64,000 nt of DNA from Chamaelirium japonicum (taxonomy: Eukaryota; Streptophyta; Magnoliopsida; Liliales; Melanthiaceae): assembly GCA_947650365.1 (NCBI GenBank), contig OX393549.1, positions 26,244,709 through 26,308,708 of the forward strand, given 5' to 3'. Below are positions 10,774 to 22,469 of this stretch, piece after piece (position 1 is the first letter of the stretch; every line of letters begins with the position of its first letter). The notes under the pieces were generated by a model. It was not told the DNA's origin. It ran no database searches and saw nothing but the letters and a program-made list of their open reading frames with translations. The position numbers were made by a program, and so were the translations under genes.

Positions 10774-13700
10774 CTAATGAGGAATAACGGTGTTGAGCTC
10801 TGTAGCTTCTACATGCTGCCCAAAAGCCTTTGTAGGAATTTTCTAAAGGAATTGGCAACATTGTTTGTAGATTCCACCTCAGTACCGCTACTTGCATTTC
10901 CTCCTATAACTGTCAGATCAAGTGGAGTTTGTACTTGATGGGTTTTCCCTCACGGTGGTGCCTAGTCTCCTTGGACCTTGCTTACCACTCTTCTGTTTGC
11001 AATAACAGATAACTGAGCCTCTGATATCTGTCCCAAGTTCTCTAAGAACTTCCTAAGCCTTACCACCTGATATACTACCTCACACGCAACAACGTGCTAA
11101 GCCTCTGTGGTAGAGTCTATGATGCATTATTGCTTCACACTCTACCAACTATCGCTTCTAATCCCAAGATAAAAACAATCCCTGAAATCGATTCTCTGGA
11201 ACGCACATCTGACACCAAAATTAGACCATGTGTGTCCAATCGATATCAGGACCTGTGAAGTGCAAGCTAACTCACAATCCTTACTTAATAAGGATTTTTG
11301 AGTATACCCTTCACTTTAGTCTAGTGATTTGGACCCAGGTTTGACTGAAACCGACCCATGAATCCTGCTGCGCAATAGATATCTAGCCTCGTAAAACGAA
11401 TCTGGCTAGAATCTTATCTTTATACGTATCCTGTGACAGGAAGAGAACCTTGCTCTGGTTATCTCGAGTTACCTTGATTCCCAGAGCATAACTCGCCTCA
11501 CTAGGGTCTTTTACATTGAATTGTGATGACTACAAACCTTTACCGTAAATAATATTCCTACGTCATTTTCAATCAGTAGAATATCATTAACGTAAAGTAC
11601 TAAATATACTCTTGTAGCTATTTCACCTTTCCTGTACCAACTTGGTTTATCCTCATTCTGATCAAATCCGTATGAGCGGATTCCTTTGATCAAAATAGAT
11701 ATTACATCTTGGATGCTTACATCAGTCCATAAATGGACCATTGTAACTTGCTTTCCATATCTTCCTGACCTACTGACACAAACCCAGGGGCTACATCATC
11801 CATATGTCCTTTCTAAATTCCCGTTAGGGAATAATTGTCTTGACATCCATTAACCAGATCTCCCAACTATAATGGGCTGTGATGGATTTAAGAGAATCCG
11901 AAATAGACTTAGGCATAGCTACCAGTGAGATGGTTTTGACATTGTCAATCCCTTCTCTTTTTGGTAACTAATCTAGCTACTTAAGTCTTAACCGGGTGCT
12001 CTTCTTGTACACCTCCTATACCCCAAAGGGTGATAGTGCTATAAGTGTCAAGACTGTTCCAAGGGACATTGATACAAATTTCCTCCATGGTCTTTTGTCA
12101 GTTAGAGCTGTCGGAAGCTCCCACTACTTCTTCGTAGCTCTAGGGATCATCCTCCTGAAACTCTGGATTAACTATCAAAGTCTCTCTATAGTATCTTTCA
12201 GGAGCTCTGATGGTCCCACAACGACGAGGTGGTGGTGGTACAAAGGAAGCTCCCACTACTCCTTCGTAGCTCTAAGGATCATCCTCCTGAAACTCTGGAT
12301 TAACTATCAAAGTTTCTCTATAGCATCTTTCAGGAGCTCTGATGGTCCCACAGCGACGAAGTGGTGGTGGTACAAAAGTGAATTGTTTCTACAGTGTCTG
12401 GTATATTAGTTTCTTGTATCATCTACTCCCACTATGTTTTCAGATGCGCACTCTCTACCAGTACCCAGTAGTTCACCCAGAACTACCTTACCGGTAAACT
12501 TATTGTCTATGATATAATCCTGGTCTAGGTAGATGGTATTCGTAGAAACGATTACCTTCCAAACCTCAAGATCATAAAACAGTCCACCTTATGCCTCATA
12601 AGGGTAACCTACAAACATATATACCTGGAACTATATCTCTATCTTATCCCTCTTGTCCTTTTGCACAAGTGCAGGACAACCCTATATCTCGAGACACTAT
12701 AGTGTCAGCTTTCGCTTAGACCATAGCTCTCTATAGGTCTGAGGCACTGATCTAAATGAGAGATAGTTTTAGATATAAGCTACTGTTTTAAGGTACAACC
12801 CCACCAAAAGGTGGGTAGTACACTTGGCAATATTCATCATACTACGGACCATGTCAAACAGAGTCCGATTCCTTCTCTCGGAGACTTTATTCCGACGTTT
12901 CATCCTAGGAGCATTTAACTGGGAGATAATCCCATACTCCTTCAGGATCCTATGGAACCCATCCGATAGGTTCTCGTTCCCTTGATTAAATCGAAGAGAC
13001 TCCTATCGTCTGGACGCTCTTGGAACCATAGACATCAAAATTAACTAACTCTTATACCTTCATGGCCCTTTTAGTTATTTTGCCTTCCAGATTACACTCA
13101 TAGGTTAGAAGGATCTCCGATGATTCTGTGAACAGAAACTCAACCTTCTGTCACCTCTGAATTTATCTGAGGCAAAATATCTAAAGCAGAGGAATCACAA
13201 ATAGGATTTAGATGAATTTAAATTAGACACTGCAGCTGTCATGAAATCTATTTCCGAATTAAGATTAAATATAAAGAGATTATTCTGATCTATTCCTCTA
13301 GTAATGAAGTTATCTATTCAGTTTAAGATATACACCTACGGTGCTGTCTAAAACTAAAAACTTCATTTACCAAGGAGGAAATAGAACTACATCTCTAAAA
13401 ATCAAAATCTGTGTTTCGGAAAAACTAAGACAATTATATCTAACAGCTTCCGCAGCGGCTCATGGCATCAGTACCTATGTTAGGATTAATTCACTATAAA
13501 TTAGCCTTCTGCTTTCCTTGAATCTCTGTAGACCCAAAGTCTACATTCCAAGAAGCATAAGAACTGCTACTAGATAGCGACTCAACTCCTAACATCCTGA
13601 GGCCATACTCAATCTTCAAATACCCCATATTCTTACCACAGCGAAAACACTTCCGTCCTTGGCGTCACTAGACTTAGGAGTCCACACCAGTTTCTGCACT

Positions 13701-14300
13701 AGAATAGTTTTCGATCTCTTATAAGTTACTCCCTTAAGTTCTTCTATAGAAGACCTAGGTTAAGCACTAAAGGCTTTGCCTTTAATCTTGATCCCATCCT
13801 ATGTCTCTTGAAAATCTCCTTAGAAGTTCTGTGTTTATCATCTCTAACTTGTTAAAGCTAAAGTCTCTGATAACGCCTTCGAAGGTTCCAGACAAGAATG
13901 CAAGGCAGACGTCTTCCACCACCTCGTCATCTGGTACTATGTCTGTGGAATCTAGTTCGATCTGGAACTCAAGTATGTGTTCCCGAACAAGCATACCCTC
14001 AGATATCTCGGTACCGACAAGTATCTTAGTGGAAAAACGATGAGTCTACCGACTCCATCTTTCAAACATCTTATGCAAGTAAAACTTTATTAGAGAAGAC
14101 CCGGCATATCTTTGACTCGCTTCTAAAGAGTTGTCCGCAAGTCTGCTATAACACAGAACTTGCACATCTCCTCAGACTCTCGCTAGTCGTCATATGCTCT
14201 AGTTAGTGCCCTAGTGATATCTAGACCCGTTAGATCTAGTACAGGCATATTTAGATTGCTAGCCAATGTACGTTTACTACCCTAAGCATAAGCTAAAGAT
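10774..14300 (-). pseudogene. Decayed copia 1 gag-pol
   Basis: Recognisable patches match copia 2 in the same order. An RT patch at 11511-11741 has YGFDQNEDKPSWY and LYVNDILLIEND beside copia 2's VLYVDDILLIGND. A gag patch at 13782-13994 has LSGTFEGVIRDFSFNKLEM beside LSGAFEGFITNFNLNRLEM. The stretch between aligns only loosely with copia 2 RT, integrase and protease. It is a fossil with many breaks. Confidence 0.75.
12114..12376. repeat. ~131-bp direct tandem duplication in copia 1 pol
   Basis: GGAAGCTCCCACTACTTCTT... at 12114 recurs at 12246 as GGAAGCTCCCACTACTCCTT, and both run on to GGTGGTGGTACAAA. Copia 2 has one copy of the matching region near 24050. Confidence 0.85.
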
Positions 14301-16126
14301 AGTGCTTCCGCTTTACGTAGTTAGAGACCCGATAACTGGTTCTCTTATGGGATAGCGGATAGGGGAACTATATGGTTGAATGAAAATGAATACAGAAAAT
14401 AACTTATTTTATGGATTTTTAAAACAAGCTAATTATATCCAAATGTTAGCGCTACCCTCACAGCGAAGACACCTCTATGGATTAATTAACCATGTATGTA
14501 AGATCTCGGAATCGACTACACCTACCCTAGGGGGCATCATGCAGCGTCAATCCGCTTACACGGGCCTTTCCTTGACCCAGTCCAAATCTACCAACTAAGG
14601 GCTTTGATGGACCATGGTTATCTTTTGGCCAGTGCCACGTGATCCCCATTGTCTGAGCAACGAATGCCTCACGTCCACTTCAGATGCTTACCCACAAGCC
14701 TAGGTAGTTACGACACGGGAGTTCATGAGGCCCCCACTAGGGTGGGATGAAAAGCCCTTCTCTCCTCACCCCGTAACCACCATATCCCAAAGGAGACTGC
14801 TAAGTCATCTACCATGGAAAAAACATAACCCTCACCCTAGGGGGTGTCGAGCTACGCCCTTCCACCCAGACACATAGCACTTGGTTGTGGAGGCCAGAGG
14901 ATCTCTAAAAGTCCTCTCTTACATCCCTTATTAAAGTTGAGGGTTATTTAATGCAAGTATGAGTGTACACTAAGGTCACGACAACCTATACACTAGACCC
15001 TGGTCATACCGTGCTCCCACTAGCATTCAAGCCTTTCGCGAAGCATTAATCGATCTCGGAATATCATAGTCCCTGCCTTGAGTGGATTTTTCTACTCAAG
15101 GGTCACATTACATATCCCAAGAACATCGATGCTTTGCAAACCTAGCTATCACGCTAATGCTCTGAAGCCTAGCCTAAGGTCAGACTGACTGGAAAGGACT
15201 TCCACTACTATGGCGCCTTGCTTATAAATTTGACGAATGATGTCATAGTAGAATTCCAACTCATTCTAGGTTTCGATGCTGGCCAAATAGGCACACCCGA
15301 CTAATCGGGTGTTGACCTAATGGTGGCATAACCAAATGTGAGGAATTCATGCTATCATCAAGGGTCAACTAAATAATAGGCATCACTAGTGGAATCCTAT
15401 CCTAATAAGGTCGCTAGGACCCGAGGGGAAAGGGCATCCCTCTAACACAGATAATTAAATTATCGCATCGGGGTTCTCTACAGAAATATAAAAAACTACT
15501 GAAAGAAACAAGCACACAACTGAATCAAGTTTAGGGTCCGACCCCTGAACCTGACTGGCACAGTGCAGGCTCTCTATCTCCTTCGCAAGGCTCCTCGATC
15601 CGGTGCAAGCCTCTGTATACGATCTCCTGACGCTTTCGCCCTTTGCCGTCATCGTGTACGCTTCGTCGGATCGCCATCGTCCTCCAAGGTTCCGCTCGTC
15701 CTCCCGGTGGTGGATCTCTATGGTAGATCTTCCTCTTCAATCTGTAACCGAAAAAGCTCTAGTTCGCTTCGAGCAAGTGCTCGCTCGTACACAATTTCCT
15801 AGAACGAAAAGAAAAACAAACCTAGCAAAAAAGTCTGGGAATCAAGGGTGGTCAATCTTCACCTCTTGCCCGACTATGACTCTAAAATCTATCCACACAC
15901 AGAAGAAAAAACATCCAGACAATATTTGCTAACACGGGGTCCGACCCCCGGTAGCAAGCAATCATATATCTATAATAATTTTAGAAGCGGCGCCCTGCAA
16001 GAACAATTCATAGAACATACAATATATACTATGCATGATCTACTCGTAGAACCCCGATGGCGGCAAATACTATTCATCGCGCACATGACAGTTTCATGAA
16101 AAACATGAAACACACACCACTAGCGT
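14301..16126 (-). other. Copia 1 untranslated leader and gag upstream region
   Basis: No coding similarity is visible. The stretch resembles, in parts, the leader of copia 3 (39.6-40.7 kb, opposite strand) and of copia 2 (27.6-29.4 kb). It is probably the long leader of this copia group. Confidence 0.5.
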
Positions 16127-16138
16127 GCTCTGATACCA
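16127..16138 (-). other. Copia 1 primer-binding site
   Basis: The minus strand reads TGGTATCAGAGC, a perfect match to the common plant copia site complementary to the 3' end of initiator tRNA-Met, two bases inside the LTR. Confidence 0.92.
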
Positions 16139-16140
16139 AT

Positions 16141-18468
16141 TGTTGGAAATAAATCCATGGTAGAGGCCCGCAGCGGAAGCAAAGAGAAGGTCCGAGGACT
16201 GGGAGCGGTGTGCGTTACATATCAAAAATTTTCATCGAAACGATCTACATATGCGTGTATGAATCTAGCATGGCAACTACGCGAACCCCTAACAACGATC
16301 TAATGCAAAAGAACAATCTAGCATGTATGCATGTTTTAATTATGTTAGATCTACTTGTTAGAGATCATAACTGCGTGCGGATTCTTTCACCGCGACAAAT
16401 TTCTTCTTTGTCGATGGAGACAGGCTCGGATCTGCTTGATATAGCATTGGTGCGATGGCCATAACTTTCTGGTCCGAACTTCGATTGGGTTGAAATTTTG
16501 AATATAGGTATCCAACTTCGATACGCAACTTTTGTAATAAATTTCACGTCGTTTGGACTTCTGTAGCTCCCGAAATCACAGAAACAACGCTGATTTTCTG
16601 CGCAAATTATGGACAGCAAAAGGTTGCGGGAGACGCCTTCTAGTTCACCCGATCTCTCACAATGTACGGCACCTCGTCGATGGATCTCTAAGTGCCTCCA
16701 TACGACAAGCCTTCTTCTTCTACGAAACACCACGCGAGGAAGACGAGTCGCCATCCAATGGCGCAAGCGAGAGAGAGAAAGACGAGAGAGACGAGAAGAG
16801 AGAGGAGAGGGGGCAGCTAGGGTTTTCCCATAGCATGGACGGCCCCTTAGGGTTTGCCCATGCATTAGGCCGGCCCCCCTCTCCCCTATTTACTTATATA
16901 GGGCCGGCCCTAGGCTTATGGTTAAGCCTCGTGCGGATAGGATTGATTGATTCAAACCTGTCCCTATATATCTCTTCTTTTATCTTTATCTTTTCCTTAT
17001 TTTTGAAAACGGTCAAAACTAGCCCGTTTTCTGTGCCTCATGACCGGCCCTTTTATCGGAGACAACAACCTCCTGAAATCAATAGGACCGGCCTTGACCA
17101 GTCTCTCAACACTTAGGGCCGGCCCCCCTAGTGCATAGTGGCGCATGGTATGACCAAAACGCCCTTATGTCACTAGTTGGTCGTTCCTCGTGTACGAGAC
17201 TTTGCAAGGCACACATAAGTGAAGTGCACCAGTGATTTCACTATTCTCTGAGGTTCCCATAGGGTGCCCCTAGTGAAGTCAACTAGTCAACTCGCAATAT
17301 GTCCCGGTGCATCGCACCCATGTGGCAAAGTCCACTTATGACAAGGAATTGCTACATACGTCTGTACACTAACCTAGGGTTTCCCCTTAGTGCACACACG
17401 TAGCTACGCATCTACCGTGCACTAGTGCGAAGCACTCACGGAGCGTAGGCTTGGACTTCTCGCTTCCTCTAACTACGTTTTGTGTTTCGAGGAGATGGTA
17501 TAAGAACCGTACATAATGTCGATAAGGTGGAACCTTCAGGGACCAGGGTTCATGGCTTCCAACTCAGACTCGATCGATACACTACCCAAGTGTACCATCG
17601 ATCCTCTGAGTCCGAGTTAACCTGTGTAGCCACCCAGAGTGTGACGCAGGCTGCACTCCAATTCCCCCGGACTTACTATGTTCTCCCTCATACCCCTACT
17701 CTCCGCTTAGTATGGTAAACTCGTTGTCCCTCCACTGGTGCCATGATGTAACTCGAGCGGTGGAGAATACCGTCAGACTCGAGTGCTCATATGACTCGGT
17801 TCCTTCTAGGTTGACCACATACATCGTACCTCCAATCACTCTGATGAGCAACCGGATCCGTCACCAGTCCAACTGATGACCATCTGGCCAGGGTTTAATA
17901 CGACGTAGGTCAGACCAAGGAACGCACCTCTCGTTAGGGGTATGGATAGCCTGCAGGAGTGACATGCTGATGCAACGCCAGCCGGGTAACCCAGTATACC
18001 GTGGTTTTGGATCACTGCATCCAGATCCTCACACATTGGTGTGCCAAAGCACCACACAACTGGTTAGTCCACCATACATGGTTCCTCAGGGTTTAAAACC
18101 GTTTTATGCTAAGCAGAAACATGGTTTAGTGCACCGGTGTCTGCTCACCGATCTGTGCACCGTGTTGATTCCGTTCGGCCACAGACACTGTGCCTGGTAA
18201 TGACCGTAGTGGAGACACCCACGCTCTGTCATCCCAACAGCTTATCCTGATAGGGCGACCAACCCTAATCAGAGCTGCGAACGTATTTAGGTTACATGGG
18301 ACCAGTCCCTTGAGTCTCCCACTCAAGTGGATTACCATGTAGCCATGGCTCTCTGTTCTGTAATCAGAACATATTCTAAGGTACGTACCAATATGCAATC
18401 CTATACTATCAACCATATATAGCTAAACTATAGGTTTTTATGAGCTGTAGACCTCATCAATTCTAACA
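16141..18468 (-). repeat. Right (5') LTR of copia 1
   Basis: This 2,328-bp LTR reads TGTTGG...TAACA on the plus strand. Its right end begins the element on the minus strand with TGTTAGAATTGATGAGG. It shares the start and many later blocks with the copia 3 LTR at clearly reduced identity, so the two are related subfamilies. Confidence 0.92.
16893..16912 (-). promoter_or_regulatory. TATA box with adjoining GGCCGGCC palindrome (copia 1 LTR)
   Basis: On the minus strand TATATAAG (16893-16900) is preceded at once by the palindrome TAGGGCCGGCCCTA (16899-16912). Copia 2, a different LTR family, has the same arrangement. Confidence 0.5.
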
Positions 18469-18473
18469 CCACT

Positions 18474-19906
18474 TTCCCTACAGTGGAGCGGCAGGACCTT
18501 TGTGGGCGAGCACGCTTCTGACGCCGCTACGTGGGTCGGTATGATAGTACGGGAGGAGAAGAATGCCCCGATTATGGGGTTAAGGGGGTGGAAGAACATT
18601 GATGCATCCTATATGGCGAGGATGTATCAGGTGTTTTTGGTACGTTAGTTTCATTAAAGCATTTTAGAATAATATCGTACTTCTTTATAATTTGATTTGA
18701 TAAAATGACTTGTTTCTAAATTGATTTTACAGGAGAAATTTAAATGGTAGAACATGGAAACCAACACCCATCGGGAGGACTTGTGGAAGATGATGGGTGA
18801 GCCATACAGGGATTACTGTTACGAGCTCTACCAGCTCTACGGTTACTTGGTCGGCCAGCCGGCTGAGGAGTTACAGGCTGCGACCGTGACGAGAGACGCG
18901 CCACCGCTACACGTTCTACAGTTTTTGGTCGCTCACTGGGCCACCCCTCGCTTTCAGGTGTAATTATTATTTTGTTGATTCGTACTTGTTTTAATGTTAT
19001 ACTAAAATTTTGTATTGATATATGTTTCAAAATTTAATCGATTGACACAGGCGAGTTCTGCTAAAGGCAAGCAGAATAGAAATGCCTCGACGACACCTGC
19101 TCCAGTGAAGGGGAGGACCTCCATGCCCCACCTTGCCCAGCAGCTGGTAAATGATACAAACATTTTTATTATTTAAAGCTCGATACATGTTATATTAACT
19201 CATCTATTTATTTTATATGTCAAACAGACACAGTCCTTGGGCCACGAGCCTAATCGGATTGACCTTTTTGAGGCCTCTAGGAGGCGGCGTACCGATGGGG
19301 CATTTTTGGACGACAGGGTTACCTCGCAAGTGGTAAGTAATTAAATTACTGTTAATGTATTCGTATACGCATGCCATAAAATATCATTGAATATCATTGG
19401 TTATTTTCATATAGGAGAGAATGCGACTTCTGGTGACCTCGTCGGGCGAGGCCGGCTCCTCCTCCAGCTCAGTATCTGTCGACTCAGCGATGGATACAGT
19501 GCTCAGACCTGCCACGCACGGCCGTGTCCTCTGTACGGGCCTTGGAGTCACGCCTTCCTCCTACTTTGGACGAGAGGGTATGCGCTCGAGGGCACGGGAC
19601 ACCTAGACCGGTGCTATCACTCAGTTGCAGTCTGTTCTAGACGTGGAGCGCGAGCAGAGGCAGGCCCTCGAGCACATGGTTGAGGCGGAGCGAGAGCAGA
19701 GGCAGTCCCTCGAGCAGAGGCTTCAGGCGGAGAGGCAGGCCCTCGAGCAGAGGGTTGAGGCGGAGAGACAGGCCCTCGAGCAGAGTGTTGAGGCGGAGAG
19801 GCAGGCCCTCGAGCAGAGGGTTGAGGCGAAAAGAAAAGCTCGCCGGGAACTGGAGCAGAGGCTTAATGACTTCATAAGCCGATCTAGCGGTGGCTCATGC
19901 TCATGA
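18474..19906 (+). pseudogene. TNPA/Ptta-like CACTA protein gene, partial (exons 2-6)
   Basis: Exons inferred from GT-AG sites and from the inverted copy at 49.7-51.4 kb are 18474-18639, 18733-18957, 19051-19146, 19228-19332 and 19415-19906. The protein resembles plant Transposase_24/Ptta (PF03004): THREDLWKMMGE, HWATPRFQ, SLGHEPNRIDLFEASRR, then a C-terminal coiled coil. The coiled coil has an 11-residue repeat, EAERQALEQRV, encoded by near-identical 33-bp units at 19719-19820. Two in-frame TAG codons, at 18748-18750 and 19604-19606, break it; copy B reads GAG and CAG at these places. The family is thought to bind CACTA subterminal repeats. The first exon is lost to the copia 1 insertion. Confidence 0.8.
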
Positions 19907-19914
19907 TCAGGTAC

Positions 19915-20843
19915 TTACTAATCTTTATAATATTAGTAAAAAATATGAATCTTACAAATTTGAGTTTAGATCATATTATCACGCTAACATGTTAACTTAT
20001 TATTTTCAAATCCAAAACACATTATCGGATACCGATCCGATGACGATCCGATCGAATCGAAACATATTTCAAATCCGAAACACGCTAACTTATGATTTTC
20101 CAACACTTAGACTCTAAATCGGTCAATCGAATCGTAAATTGTTTAAATATCCAATTAGAACTCGATCGCAAGTCCGAAATACGGAATAATTCCAAGTATG
20201 AATTATCGAATGCCGATCCGATGACGATCCGATCGAATCCAAAACTATTTCAAATCCGAAACACGCTAACTTATGATTTTCCAACACTTAGACTCTAAAT
20301 CGGTCAATCAGATCATAAATTATTCAAATATCCAATTAGAACTTGATCGCAAGTCTGAAATACGGAATAATTCCAAGTATGAATTATCGGATGCCGATCC
20401 GATGACGATCCGATCGAAATCCAAACCAATTTCAAATCTGAAATACGCTAACTTATGATTTTCCAACGCTTAGACTCTAAATCGGTCAATCGGATCGTAA
20501 ATTGCTAAAATTTCCAATTATAACTCGCTCGCAAGTCCGAAATACGAAATAATTCCAAGTACGAATTATCGGATGCCGATCCGATGACGATCCGATCGAA
20601 TCCAAACCTATTTCAAATCCGAAACACGCTAACTTATGATTTTCCAATACTTAGACTCTAAATCGGTCAATCGGATCGTAAATTATTCAAATATCCAATT
20701 AGAACTCGATCGTAAGTCCGAAATATGGAATAATTCCAAGTACAAATTATCGGATGCCGATTCGATGATGATCCGATCGAATCCAAACCTATTTCAAATC
20801 CGAAATACGCTAACTTATGATTTTCCAACGCTTAGACTCTAAA
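19915..20843 (+). repeat. 181-bp tandem repeat, ~5 units (copy A)
   Basis: ATGATTTTCCAACACTTAGA recurs at 20092, 20273, 20455, 20636 and 20818. Units resemble those of copy B and sit in the same place, 3' of the TNPA-like gene. The first unit is partial. Confidence 0.93.
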
Positions 20844-20848
20844 GGGTA

Positions 20849-22469
20849 TGTTGGAATTGGATCCGCTAATCAGATTCGCAGTGGAAGCAAAAGAAAGATC
20901 CGAAGATCATACGGTGTATGTTCCATTATAATTTCGCTATAAAACAATATACATGCAAATCTACGATCTTAGCATATGTGTGGACACCACAAAGGAGGGG
21001 GCTAAAGGGGGGGTCAGATTTTCTGGAGGAGAGGGAGCACTAGGGCCGGCCCTCCCCCTCACTATTTCCTTTATTGGGCCGGTCTCCCATGGCTCCAAGG
21101 AGGCTAGGGCCGGCCCTAGTAGGATAAGGATAGAAATGGGGGCGGTTTTAGGGATATCCAAGTGTCTATCGTGAAACCTGGACGAAAACGCCCTTCACGA
21201 AAAGTGGAAAACTGAAAGAGAGACTGAGTGAGGTGCGCTACCCGGAATCGAGTTCCGTCAGCGTCTGTGAGCTGCTGGAATTATTCCGCTTAATCTAAGA
21301 TCCATATTCAATGTGTTATGAGCCATATTTCAGTATTTACCAAAATACTCCTATGGCCCGTAATACATGTGAATTAGGTTCTTAGGCTCCGGGCTTGCGC
21401 TCCATCGCACTACTTCGCATCCAACGTATCCAACTAGGTCGGGGAACAATTCCTATACGCAACAACAGGGTGGAACCTTCAGGGTTTGGGATCTCTAGCT
21501 CCAACCGGATCCCTGATTAACTGTTCCGGTGACACACCGAAAGTTCCGTTAATCAGCCCTAATCCGATTAACCCGCGTAGCCACCCAGAGTGCGACGCGA
21601 GTTGAACTCTAGTGATCCTAAACTTATGTTACTCCCTCGTAACCCTGTTCTCTACAATACTCCGATAATCCTTAGTCCCTCCTATTACTGGTGCCATGAT
21701 ACGACTCAGGCGGTGGGGAGCACCGTCAGATCCCGATTGATAATCTGACTAGGGTTTGATGACTTGTCATCTATAACACCACACACCTTCCGGTGCAATA
21801 CCTAGCATCCGGAACATCGTCAGTCATACTGACAACCACCAAGCCTGGGTTAACTGTGTGGACAGATTGACTCATCAAAACGCACCCATCCAATACTGGA
21901 CGTCGGATAACCTATAGGGATTACATGTCACTCAAGCGCTAGCCGGGTAACCCAACGTACCGTGGTATTGGACTATGGAAGGTCCACACACGTTGGCACA
22001 TCAAAGCACCACACAACATGTTGGCCCAGTGTACATGGTCCCTCAAGGTTAAGGACGGATTATCTATAGTAGTAAGACGGTTTCTGCACCAGTGTCTGAA
22101 TCACTGAATTATGCACCATCTTGGTTCCTGTTCAACACGATCTTCGTGCTTGGTCAGGAGAATAGGAATCCCACGTTCCTGTGGTGTAGGCTTCACCACA
22201 TCCTCAACCTGCCAACAGCTTGTTCTCGGTGAAGCGACCGGCATCACCTAAGTTGTGAACTAGTTCTAGGTCTACACGAAACTGGTCCACTGGGTCTCCC
22301 AAGCATGGATACTCCATGCGGCTCAGTGGCCTACTGTGTTCCCTAGGGTCCTTTTATTATATGAGTATTATCATATACCAGAGTAGTATTCTAATTAAAG
22401 CAATAACCAAAGTCATCTTTATTAATGTAAATACAGAAATTCCATGCTAAGGACACACGAGCTACAACA
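20849..22469 (-). repeat. Left (3') LTR of copia 2
   Basis: TGTTGGAATTGGATCC...GAGCTACAACA, 1,621 bp. It aligns with the right LTR and carries the perfect palindrome CTAGGGCCGGCCCTAG at 21104-21119. Confidence 0.93.

Larger units (their letters stand above)
10254..18468 (-). mobile_element. Ty1/copia element, copia 1 (interrupted by G1)
   Basis: The tRNA-iMet primer-binding site (minus strand TGGTATCAGAGC at 16127-16138) sits just inside the right LTR (16141-18468). A purine-rich tract (plus strand AACTCCCACTAGG, 10760-10772) borders the left LTR remnant (10254-10759). The rest of the left LTR lies beyond G1 and outside the window. The inside keeps only faint gag and RT similarity, so it is heavily decayed. 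It is inserted in the TNPA-like exon of CACTA copy A; the right flank is CCACT. Confidence 0.9.
18469..20848 (+). mobile_element. CACTA (En/Spm) fragment, copy A
   Basis: This stretch matches CACTA copy B in inverted order: TNPA-like exons 2-6 (18474-19906), then about five 181-bp tandem units. Neither CACTA end is in view. The left is cut by copia 1 and the right by copia 2, and sequence beyond copia 2 (31399 on) is no longer the array. It is a second, independent copy of the copy B family. Confidence 0.85.

Noticed and set aside
10774-16126. Small scattered frames in copia 1 as separate genes
   Set aside because: Only two match copia Gag or RT. The rest are short and without support.
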